From Arthrobacter sp. zg-Y238 (GTDB taxonomy: Bacteria > Actinomycetota > Actinomycetes > Actinomycetales > Micrococcaceae): a stretch of DNA of 64,000 bases. The notes beneath the pieces are model-generated. The model was given only the letters and a program-made list of their open reading frames with translations, had not been told where the DNA came from and made no database searches. The position numbers and the translations under genes were made by a program. Each line of letters begins with the position of its first letter. The first letter of the stretch is position 1. Of this stretch, positions 34,521 to 42,253 are shown piece after piece. The DNA is taken from the NCBI RefSeq assembly GCF_024385525.1, contig NZ_JANFLU010000010.1, forward strand, positions 186,001 to 250,000, in the 5' to 3' direction.

Positions 34521-35938
34521 CCGGCCTTCCCGTCGGCTTCGGCATCCGGCTCTCCGACAGCGTGCGGGTGGGCGGCAGGGCGCAGGTGCTCACCGGCGGT
34601 TCTCCCCTGCGCGTACTGTTCCCGGGCGCGGCGGCACGGGATCTGCTCGCAACAGGCGGCTTCTCGGTCAGCGACGGTCCTTCCGCAGAGCTGGCGGAGA
34701 AACTGCTTGCCTTCGGGATGGCCGACCCCGCGGCCGCCAGCCTTGCGGCACCGGCCGACCAGGCAGTGACGTTCGTGGTGCCCGTGCGGGACCGCCCGGA
34801 CCACCTGCGCCGGCTGCTGCAGAGTATCGGTCCGGGACAGCGCGTGGTGGTGGTGGATGACGCTTCCCTGTCCCCGCAGCCGATCGCCGACGCCGCGTCC
34901 GCCTACGCTGCCGAGTATGTTCCCCTGGCGGTGAACGCGGGGCCCGCGGCTGCCCGCAATGCCGGGCTGGCACGGGTCCGGACACCCTACGTGGCGTTTG
35001 TGGATTCCGACATGGTGCTGGATCCCGGGACCGTTCCTGCACTGCTGCGGCATTTCGCCGATCCCGGCGTAGCGCTTGTTGCGCCGCGGATCCTGGGCTG
35101 GAATCCGGGCAATGACGCCGGGTGGATCTGCCGTTATGAGGATTCCCGGTCCTCCCTCGATCTCGGCAGGCGCCCGGCACTGGTGCATCCACGCGGGACC
35201 GTGTCATGGCTCCCCGCGGCGTGTCTGGTGGGACGCGTGGAGGCGCTTGGAGGCGGATTCAGCGCCGAACTGCGGGTCGCGGAAGACGTGGATCTGGTCT
35301 GGAACCTGGTCCGTGAAGGCAAGCGCGTGCGTTACGACGCGTCGGTGGCTGCCCGGCACGAGCACCGGCGGGAGCTTGTACCGTGGCTTGCACGCAAGAT
35401 GTTCTACGGGACCGGGGCGCACGAGCTTTCCCGGCGGCACGGCAGCAACGTGGCCCCTGCGGTGCTGGCACCGTGGAGCGTCGTGTTCCTTCTCGCCCTT
35501 TTGGCCCAGCGCCGCTGGTCACTGCCGGTGGCCGCCGCGCGGGCGGCGGCCACCCCGCTTCGCCGGGGCCGCCCCCACCGGCGCCGCCCAAAGCCCCTGC
35601 GGCTGGCATCTGTCCTCGTGGGACAGGGCGTCCTGGCTGCACTGGGGCAGGGATCAGCGCTGCTGCTGCGGCACTGGTGGCCGCTGACGGCCGTGGGCTG
35701 CCTGTTTTCCGGTCGCCTGCGCCGGGCAGCGCTTCTCGCCGGAGTGGTGGACGCTGCCGTGGAGTACCGACGCACCGGGGCCGAGCTGGATCCCGTCCGG
35801 TTCGCTGTGGCCCGCCGCCTGGACGATCTGGCCTACGGCGCCGGAGTGTGGTTGGGGGCGGTCCGGGGACACTCGGCGGGAGCGCTGCTGCCGGAAATCA
35901 CCGGCCTCCGTACTACCCGACGGCGCCGACGGCGTTAG
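34517..35938 (+). CDS. mftF: Mycofactocin glycosyltransferase MftF
   Basis: 473 residues from GTG 34517. The GT2 core has VTFVVPVRDRPDHLRRLLQS, VVVVDDAS, RNAGLARVRTPYVAFVDSDMV (DxD), and the acceptor loop VAEDVDLVWNLVREGKRVRY. The N-terminal domain of about 85 residues is family-typical. The last 170 residues contain a few hydrophobic segments. MftF adds beta-1,4-glucose units to pre-mycofactocin. It ends the operon and overlaps the convergent MFS gene by 4 nt. Confidence 0.93.
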   Translation: MTGLPVGFGIRLSDSVRVGGRAQVLTGGSPLRVLFPGAAARDLLATGGFSVSDGPSAELAEKLLAFGMADPAAASLAAPADQAVTFVVPVRDRPDHLRRLLQSIGPGQRVVVVDDASLSPQPIADAASAYAAEYVPLAVNAGPAAARNAGLARVRTPYVAFVDSDMVLDPGTVPALLRHFADPGVALVAPRILGWNPGNDAGWICRYEDSRSSLDLGRRPALVHPRGTVSWLPAACLVGRVEALGGGFSAELRVAEDVDLVWNLVREGKRVRYDASVAARHEHRRELVPWLARKMFYGTGAHELSRRHGSNVAPAVLAPWSVVFLLALLAQRRWSLPVAAARAAATPLRRGRPHRRRPKPLRLASVLVGQGVLAALGQGSALLLRHWWPLTAVGCLFSGRLRRAALLAGVVDAAVEYRRTGAELDPVRFAVARRLDDLAYGAGVWLGAVRGHSAGALLPEITGLRTTRRRRRR

Positions 35939-37437
35939 TGGATAGCCACACCCTCGGGCAGTTCGTTGGTGGGCCGGCGGACCAGGAACGACGCCGCGAC
36001 GGCCACCAGCGAAACAACGGCTCCCCAGAAGAACGCCGTGTGCACGCCCGAGGCGGCAGCGGAGACCGGTGACGCGCCGTCGGCCAGGGCCGCCGTCGTG
36101 CCCGTGGTCATCAGGGTGATGAAGACTGCCGTTCCCGCTGCACCGGCAAGCTGCTGCAGCGTGTTGATGATGGCGCTGCCGTGGGAGTACAGGGACTTGT
36201 CCAACGAACCCAGGGCCGAGGTGAACAGCGGAGTGAAGATGAACCCCAGCCCGGCGTTCAGGAAGCAGTGCAGCAGGATCACGAGGCCCACGGGGGTTTC
36301 TTCCGTCAGCAGGGTCATCCCCCACAGGGCACCGCTGAGCACCAAGGCGCCCGGAACCACCAGCGGGCGGGGACCGAAACGGTCAAACAGGTTGCCGACT
36401 ATCGGCGAGAGAACGGCCATCACGGCGCCGCCGGGGAGCAGCAGCAGGCCGGTGCGAAGCGTGTCCAGGCCCAGGACGTTCTGCAGGTACAGGGGCAGCA
36501 CGATCAGGCAGCCGAACAGCGCCATCATGGACACCAGGACCATGATGATCGCCACCACGAAGGGCTTGCTGGTGAAGGTGCGCAGGTCCATCAGGGCGCG
36601 GTCGGTACGCTGGAGCACCAGCTGGCGCAGCACAAAGCCGGCCATGGCCAGGACGCCGACGGTCAGCGGGATCCACAGCGGCATCAGTTCCTTGCCCTGA
36701 GCGGCCTCGCCGATGCTGCTGAGGCCGAAGATGAGCCCGCCGAACGCGAAGGTGGACAACACGATCGACAGCACGTCGAACGGCAGGCGCTTGGTTTCAG
36801 TAAGATTCTGGATCTTCAACGCGCCAAGGCCCAGCGACAGCAGGGCAATGGGCAGGACCAGCCAGAACATCCAGCGCCAGTCCAGCGCGTTGAGGATGAT
36901 GCCGGAGACCGTCGGGCCGATGGCCGGTGCAACTGCGATGACGATGGAAATGGTGCCCATCATCTGTCCGCGCTTATGGGCCGGAACAGCGTTCAGGACG
37001 GTGGTCATCAGCAGCGGCAGCATGATGGCGGTGCCGCCGGCCTGGATGATCCGGCCGCCCAGCAGGGTGCCGAACCCGGGGGCCAGGGCTGCGAGCAGCG
37101 TCCCGGCGCTGAAGAGGGACATGGCGGTCAGGAACAGGCCGCGCATGGAAAAACGCTGCAGCAGGAAGCCGGTGGCCGGAATGACCACGGCCATCGTCAG
37201 CATAAAGCCCGTGGTCAGCCACTGGGCGGTTCCGGCAGTGATGTCCAGGTCAGCCATGAGCCGGGGCAGGGCCACGCTCATGATTGTTTCGTTCAGGATG
37301 ACCACGAACGAGGAGACCAGCAGCAGGCCGATCACGGTCTTGGTGCGGGGATCCAGGGTGGACGGAGCCCGCGTCGTTGCCGCGCGCCCGGAGGTTCCGG
37401 CAGCAGGCACGGGTTTTGCGGAGGGATCGATACTCAA
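35935..37437 (-). CDS. MFS transporter, DHA2 (EmrB/QacA) type
   Basis: 500 residues with about 14 predicted transmembrane segments. Motif A/C-like elements include NETIMSVALPRLMADLDITAGTAQWLTTGF and GGRIIQAGGTAIMLPLLMTTV, with TVSGIILNALDWRWMFWLVLPI, the DHA2 antiporter motif. It would export drugs or small hydrophobic compounds using protons. The apparent start is TTG 37437, overlapping the stop of a tiny upstream frame; a 17-bp palindrome lies just upstream. Start is uncertain by a few codons. Confidence 0.88.
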   Translation of the reverse strand: MSIDPSAKPVPAAGTSGRAATTRAPSTLDPRTKTVIGLLLVSSFVVILNETIMSVALPRLMADLDITAGTAQWLTTGFMLTMAVVIPATGFLLQRFSMRGLFLTAMSLFSAGTLLAALAPGFGTLLGGRIIQAGGTAIMLPLLMTTVLNAVPAHKRGQMMGTISIVIAVAPAIGPTVSGIILNALDWRWMFWLVLPIALLSLGLGALKIQNLTETKRLPFDVLSIVLSTFAFGGLIFGLSSIGEAAQGKELMPLWIPLTVGVLAMAGFVLRQLVLQRTDRALMDLRTFTSKPFVVAIIMVLVSMMALFGCLIVLPLYLQNVLGLDTLRTGLLLLPGGAVMAVLSPIVGNLFDRFGPRPLVVPGALVLSGALWGMTLLTEETPVGLVILLHCFLNAGLGFIFTPLFTSALGSLDKSLYSHGSAIINTLQQLAGAAGTAVFITLMTTGTTAALADGASPVSAAASGVHTAFFWGAVVSLVAVAASFLVRRPTNELPEGVAIH

Positions 37438-37458
37438 AGAGGGAGGGTCCTATTCATG

Positions 37459-37475
37459 ATGCGGATGCGCCGCAT
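37459..37475 (-). promoter_or_regulatory. Palindrome upstream of the MFS transporter gene
   Basis: ATGCGG-ATGCG-CCGCAT, perfect 6-bp arms around 5 nt, 22 nt upstream of the MFS start. It could be a repressor operator. No regulator gene is adjacent. Confidence 0.35.
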
Positions 37476-37636
37476 GCGTTCGGCGCGCGGAAACGGACGG
37501 CACTTCAGCGGGCCCGGCCTGCCATCCTATGCGGCGGCAGCTGCCTGCCCCGACGCCGGTACCCGTCCACCCGGCGTGTTCCACCGGATATTCGCCCAGC
37601 GCTGAACCGGGCACCCGGGCCGGAGGCCGGAACCGG

Positions 37637-37963
37637 CTAGAACCCGGTGACCAGCAGTCCGAAGCCGAGCACAAACAGCACCACCATCCAGCACCCGCCC
37701 ACAATCGCGGCAGCTGCCGTGAGTACCAGCACCACCCAGCTGCGCTGGAACCGGTTGCGGATCCACTCGAAGACCAACGGCGCGGAGAGCAGCAGCATTA
37801 CCGCCGAGGCCAGGATCAGGGCCAGCAGCACTATCGCCTGGACGGTTTCGGGAAAGACCCAGAGCTGCAGCACGACGACGGTGACGGCCAGCACCGCGGC
37901 CGCAGCCGACTGCACCAGCCAGGCAACGCCGAGATGCGGCCACGATTCCACGTTCTTGCTCAT
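37637..37963 (-). CDS. Small four-helix membrane protein, unknown
   Basis: 108 residues with hydrophobic spans at about 13-32, 40-62, 72-88 and 89-107. A single RNRF stretch between helices 2 and 3 would face the cytoplasm. No conserved motif is recognised; the size and layout resemble DUF-type integral membrane proteins common in Micrococcaceae. It lies 11 nt downstream of the antiporter gene on the same strand, so it is probably in the same transcript. Confidence 0.7.
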   Translation of the reverse strand: MSKNVESWPHLGVAWLVQSAAAAVLAVTVVVLQLWVFPETVQAIVLLALILASAVMLLLSAPLVFEWIRNRFQRSWVVLVLTAAAAIVGGCWMVVLFVLGFGLLVTGF

Positions 37964-37974
37964 GTACGGGAAGT

Positions 37975-39618
37975 CTAGTGGCGTTCCGGACGGTCCATGG
38001 TGACGGTGCGCAGATCCAGGCGGCGCAGTACACGGTCCACGGCCTCCGGATCCATGCCGCGCTGCCGGCGGGCCTCGAGTACTTCCCGGCGTGCGGCGTC
38101 CATGGCTTCACGCTGGACCACGTCCATGATCTCCAGGGTGGCCTTTCGGTCCAGCATCTTCTGCGATTCATCCTCTTCGTCGCTCTCCAGCATGGAATGC
38201 AGCGAGGCCATCCGCTTGGCCAGTGCGGCGCGGCGGTCCGGCGGCAGCTGCTGGATCGCCGCAGAGCGCTTCATGGTCTCGACGGCGACCCGTTCGGCCC
38301 GGAGCGCGAGCTCGCGTTCCATCCGGTCCGCTTCCTTGTGGTCGTTAGGCAGCTTCAGGGCCCGCATCAGCCAAGGGAGGGTCAATCCCGGCAGCACCAG
38401 GGTCACCACCAGGACGGCGCACGCGCAGGCCACAACGAAGTTGCGTCCGGGCAGCGGGTCGCCGGCAAGCGTGGTGCCCGGCAGGGCGAGGGCAAGAGCC
38501 AGGGTTGCCAGACCGCGCATCCCGCACCAGGAAAGGACCAGGACCTCTTTCAGCGAACCCGGGACATGGTTCTTTTCGGTCCCGCCCATCCGGTAGATCG
38601 CCATCATCCACAGGAACCGGACAATGAGCACAGCTGCGCACACTGCCACGATCCCGGGGATGAAACTCAGGAGCTGGGCTCCCTCGTCCTCGATGATGTA
38701 CCGCATCTCGATTCCCACCAGGCCAAACGCGGCACCGGTGGTCAGCAGTTCCACCACATCCCAGAAAGCGGTGCGGGTCAGCCGCTCCTCCGAGTCCTGG
38801 GGGCGGGCGCGCCGGCCGAGTTCCAATGCGGTGACGACGACGGCGACCACTCCGGAGAAGTGCACTTCTTCGGCGAGCAGGTAAACGGCGAACGGCGCAA
38901 CCAGGGTGGATGCCGAACGTGCCACCAGGTTCGGTACGAACCGGTTCAGGCTGCCGACGATCCACGCCATCGCCAGGCCCAGCACCACGGCGCCGGCTGC
39001 GGCAATAAGGAATTCCGGCACAACCTCCCAGCCCACGTGCCCGCCGCTGGTGCTCGCCGCGACGGCTGCCTGGAAGATGACGATGGCGATGGCGTCGTTG
39101 AAGAGGCCCTCGGTCTGCAGCACCGTGATGAGCCGCCGCGGCATCCGGACCTTACCGGCGACCGCTTCCACGGCCACCGGATCGGGCGGAGCAACGATGG
39201 CTCCGAGTGCAATCGCGGCCGGCAGCCCGAGCGCCGGCACCATAATCCAGGACACACCGGCCACCACGGCCACAGTGACTGCCACCAATGCCACCGCCAG
39301 CAGCACCAGGGAGCGCCAGCGCAGCCGGAAAACGGACCAGGAGCTGCGCTGTGCGGCCGCAAAGAGCAGCGGGGGAAGGAACAGCGGGAGGATCAGTTCA
39401 GGGTTGATGTGCACTTCGGGGATGATCGGCAGGAACGCGATCAGGGCCGATGAGATCAGCATCAGTACGGGGTACGGCAGCCGGATGCGTTCGCCGATCC
39501 CTGCGGCCAGCACGGTTCCGAAAAGCAGCCCGACCAGGAGTATCAGGAAATCCACCGGCTCAGCCGTCCACTCGGAAGGTGCCTCGGACCGACCGCGCCG
39601 CGTATTCCATCCCCGCAC
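37975..39618 (-). CDS. Na+/H+ antiporter, CPA1 (NhaP-like)
   Basis: 547 residues from GTG 39618. About 12 membrane segments; core motifs are LGAIVAPPDPVAVEAVAGKV, LQTEGLFNDAIAIVIF and the later SWCGMRGLATLALALALP. A C-terminal cytoplasmic tail of about 120 residues (RMERELALRAERVAVETMKRS... with acidic ESDEEDES) is typical of regulated exchangers. It exports Na+ for H+. It is the second CPA1 antiporter in the window; the two are not close relatives. Confidence 0.9.
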   Translation of the reverse strand: MRGWNTRRGRSEAPSEWTAEPVDFLILLVGLLFGTVLAAGIGERIRLPYPVLMLISSALIAFLPIIPEVHINPELILPLFLPPLLFAAAQRSSWSVFRLRWRSLVLLAVALVAVTVAVVAGVSWIMVPALGLPAAIALGAIVAPPDPVAVEAVAGKVRMPRRLITVLQTEGLFNDAIAIVIFQAAVAASTSGGHVGWEVVPEFLIAAAGAVVLGLAMAWIVGSLNRFVPNLVARSASTLVAPFAVYLLAEEVHFSGVVAVVVTALELGRRARPQDSEERLTRTAFWDVVELLTTGAAFGLVGIEMRYIIEDEGAQLLSFIPGIVAVCAAVLIVRFLWMMAIYRMGGTEKNHVPGSLKEVLVLSWCGMRGLATLALALALPGTTLAGDPLPGRNFVVACACAVLVVTLVLPGLTLPWLMRALKLPNDHKEADRMERELALRAERVAVETMKRSAAIQQLPPDRRAALAKRMASLHSMLESDEEDESQKMLDRKATLEIMDVVQREAMDAARREVLEARRQRGMDPEAVDRVLRRLDLRTVTMDRPERH

Positions 39619-39963
39619 CTGCTTCTTTCGGATTTGTAAGTATTTCGTTAATTATTGCATCGAGTGCATCTAACCACGGAGAGGTTTCAACTGTGTGTCC
39701 GGCGGCACGCCGCAGGAGGGTGGGTGGAGTAGTAGGTCATACGGGCCGGTAACTGAGATCACGGAAAACCGGGAGCCCGGGAACCTCCGCACGGCGCCGG
39801 AAACCCGGTAAACTTGAACGGAAATCTTTCCGTGTGTCCAAGGAAGCCGTCCTGGTGTCCATGAGCGACATCGGGCAAGGTCCCGGTGAATTGAGTTGAA
39901 GGTAGCCTGCTCCCGCCTTGTTGTATTGACCCCGCCTGCCATCCGTAAGGAGGCGTTGCACTC
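39619..39963. other. Intergenic region between antiporter and manA
   Basis: 345 nt without a gene. The first 45 nt are AT-rich and probably contain the minus-strand promoter of the antiporter. ACGGAAATCTTTCCGT at 39818-39833 is a perfect palindrome (7-bp arms), a possible operator for the divergent manA. An AAGGAGG at 39948-39954 serves as the manA ribosome site. No ORF of coding character is seen. Confidence 0.6.
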
Positions 39964-41124
39964 GTGACTGCCGTCTACGGTCTGGTAAGGGAAACCCGCA
40001 ACCCCGCAGCTGCAATGAATGCACTGAGGGACAAGGCCTCCGGGCAGCCCGGCCAGGGCAGCCGGGAAAATTCTCCTTCCGCCACAGGTGCCGTCATTAC
40101 CTGGGATCCCGATGACCTCCCCGGTGCCCTCAATCGGCTTCTTACGGCCCACCCCCGCCATTTCTCCAATCCGGAGGAAGTACCGGCTCGCCCTATCCCT
40201 TTCCGGATGCACCTCCTGGACGCGGATGTGCCCAAGCCGATCCAGCTGCACCCGCGGCCGGACCAGGCGTTGGCCGGTTATGTCCGTGAACAGACCCGCG
40301 GGGTCCCCTTGAACGCCGGAAACCGGAACTATAAGGACAGGTACGCCAAGTTTGAAGTAGCGGTAGCGCTCACTCCCCTTCGCGTGCTGTCAGGAGAGCG
40401 CAGCAGGGAAGAACTGCGTGCCATTGCCGACGGAGTGGACCTTCCATGGCTTCGCGCCTTATTGACGTTCCGGCATGAGATGCCGGTGCACGCCCTCCTC
40501 CGCATGGAGCCTTCCGAGACTGCGCGTGCACTCAGGGAAACCAGGGCCGCCATGGCCGGAGTGGCGGAAACGGACGGTCCCGCCGCAGACGCTGCTGCCG
40601 TTTTCCGCCGGCTTGAGCCGCTTTTCCCGGGCGACCGCGGGATTCTCATAGCCATCTGCATGAACCTCCTCAAGCTGGACCCCGGACAGGCCATGGTTAC
40701 GCCCGCGGGGTGCCTCCACTCTTATCTATCCGGGCAGGCGCTGGTGGTTATGGGCCTGTCCGACAATGCCCTGAAGGCCGGGTTAACCACGGACTACGTG
40801 GACGTTGCCGAGCTGCAGCAGGTCCTGGACAACGGCCAGCCCGGCCCGGCACCTCTTAAGGTGGAGCGTATTGATGAGTGCCAGGAACATATTCCGCTCT
40901 GGAGCGAAGATCTCGACCTGCGCCGGACGGTGATCCACGGCGGCACCGCATCCATCCCGCTGGAACGGTTCACCGTTGTGCTCGCCGCACTGGGAGAAGC
41001 GATGGTTTCGGTGGGCGACGTGAGCACCTACTTGGAACAGGGTGCCAGCATGCTCTATCTGGGTGACCCGACGACGGCCGACGTCGAGGGCTCGGCACAG
41101 CTCTTCAGCGCGTCGAGGGAGTAG
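39964..41124 (+). CDS. manA: Mannose-6-phosphate isomerase, class I
   Basis: 386 residues from GTG 39964, which has AAGGAGG 9 nt upstream. Zinc ligands fit IQLHPRPDQA (Gln and His), the KFE of NYKDRYAKFEVAVALTP (family KPE) and PAGCLHSYLSGQ (His). It interconverts mannose-6-phosphate and fructose-6-phosphate for GDP-mannose and glycan synthesis. The segment after NYKD departs from the common form (YAKFE instead of HKPE), so it is a diverged member. It is convergent with and overlaps the FUSC gene by 20 nt. Confidence 0.85.
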   Translation: MTAVYGLVRETRNPAAAMNALRDKASGQPGQGSRENSPSATGAVITWDPDDLPGALNRLLTAHPRHFSNPEEVPARPIPFRMHLLDADVPKPIQLHPRPDQALAGYVREQTRGVPLNAGNRNYKDRYAKFEVAVALTPLRVLSGERSREELRAIADGVDLPWLRALLTFRHEMPVHALLRMEPSETARALRETRAAMAGVAETDGPAADAAAVFRRLEPLFPGDRGILIAICMNLLKLDPGQAMVTPAGCLHSYLSGQALVVMGLSDNALKAGLTTDYVDVAELQQVLDNGQPGPAPLKVERIDECQEHIPLWSEDLDLRRTVIHGGTASIPLERFTVVLAALGEAMVSVGDVSTYLEQGASMLYLGDPTTADVEGSAQLFSASRE

Positions 41125-42175
41125 CAGCCGTCGGGCCCCTGCGGGTAGTGGCGGCAATGACCGCCACGGCCACGAGCGCCCCGATGGTCGTTTGGACGGC
41201 CCGGTCCAAGGTCACCGCCAGCACCGGCTGGCTAGCGACAAACCCCGTCATCAGCAGGGCCACCGGCGTCAGGAACACCATGGCCAGGCCGTAGTGCCGC
41301 ACCACGTAGATTTCCCCGCATAACTGCAGCATGGCCAACAGCACCGCCAGCTCGACCGGCGACCACTGAACCTGGAGCAGCACTGCAGAGACCAGCACAC
41401 CGGCGTAGGTGCCCAGGATGAAGTGCACGGCGCGGATCGCTCCCCCGGCTGCATCCACCGCCGCGATCGGAGCACAGGCGGCGAGCATCGCCCAGTATCC
41501 GTGCCCCAGTCCAAGCCCGGCCGAGACCGATCCGGCGGCGGCCACGGCAACGGCGTAGCGGCCCGAGTGACGCAGGATCCGCCCCCACGACGGCGGCCGG
41601 TACGGCGGCAGCGGGCGCGGAGTATGCCGGCGCGCGTGCAGCCGGCCGGCAAAACCCAGCACTACGGCGAGCAGTACGCTGCCCGTCACGGTCAGCGCCG
41701 CTTCCCACAACCGGCCCGGGAACGGCGCCGCGGACGTGGCGGTGAACGCGAAGATGTAGGTAAACGGACCGGCGGGCCGGACCCTGAGATAACTGGCCGC
41801 CACCGCAATGAGGCCGGCGATCAGGGTTCCGGCGCCCACGACAGTCCAGGAATCCGCGCCGGAAAGGGACAGGAACACACCGGCCACCACGGTCAGGACC
41901 ATCAGCAGGCCCGACAGGGACTGGTGCTGCAGGCGCCGCCAGTGCAGTTCCGCACGACCGAAAATACCGGTCAGCGAACCGAAGATGGCGCACATCGTGA
42001 GATCGGTCCGTCCCAGCAGGATCAGGACCAGCAGCGGCAGGAACACCCCGAGCGCCACGCGGACGGCAGGCACCCGGTGCCCGCGCCCTGGAGGCACGGT
42101 GAGGAAGCTGCTGAGATGCTGCTGCACGGGGAACTGCACGGGGAACAAAGAACCTTTCACTGCGGCCGGAGGCAC
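41105..42175 (-). CDS. FUSC-family inner-membrane protein (aromatic acid exporter-like)
   Basis: 356 residues with two sets of hydrophobic helices (about 35-165 and 205-345) that are internal repeats of the FUSC domain, with the signatures LGVFLPLLVLILLG and AVDAAGGAIRAVHFILGTYAGVLVSAVLLQ. The N-terminal start is GTG 42175; a second GTG at 42160 is possible. Relatives export aromatic acids or other organic anions. No partner (membrane fusion protein) is nearby, so its substrate is open. Confidence 0.75.
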   Translation of the reverse strand: MPPAAVKGSLFPVQFPVQQHLSSFLTVPPGRGHRVPAVRVALGVFLPLLVLILLGRTDLTMCAIFGSLTGIFGRAELHWRRLQHQSLSGLLMVLTVVAGVFLSLSGADSWTVVGAGTLIAGLIAVAASYLRVRPAGPFTYIFAFTATSAAPFPGRLWEAALTVTGSVLLAVVLGFAGRLHARRHTPRPLPPYRPPSWGRILRHSGRYAVAVAAAGSVSAGLGLGHGYWAMLAACAPIAAVDAAGGAIRAVHFILGTYAGVLVSAVLLQVQWSPVELAVLLAMLQLCGEIYVVRHYGLAMVFLTPVALLMTGFVASQPVLAVTLDRAVQTTIGALVAVAVIAATTRRGPTAATPSTR

Positions 42176-42253
42176 ATGAGCCGCAGTTCAAGCCTAAAAC
42201 CCTGGGACGACGGCGCCCGGCAGCTTCCCGTGTGACGGTCCTCGCACCCGCTG

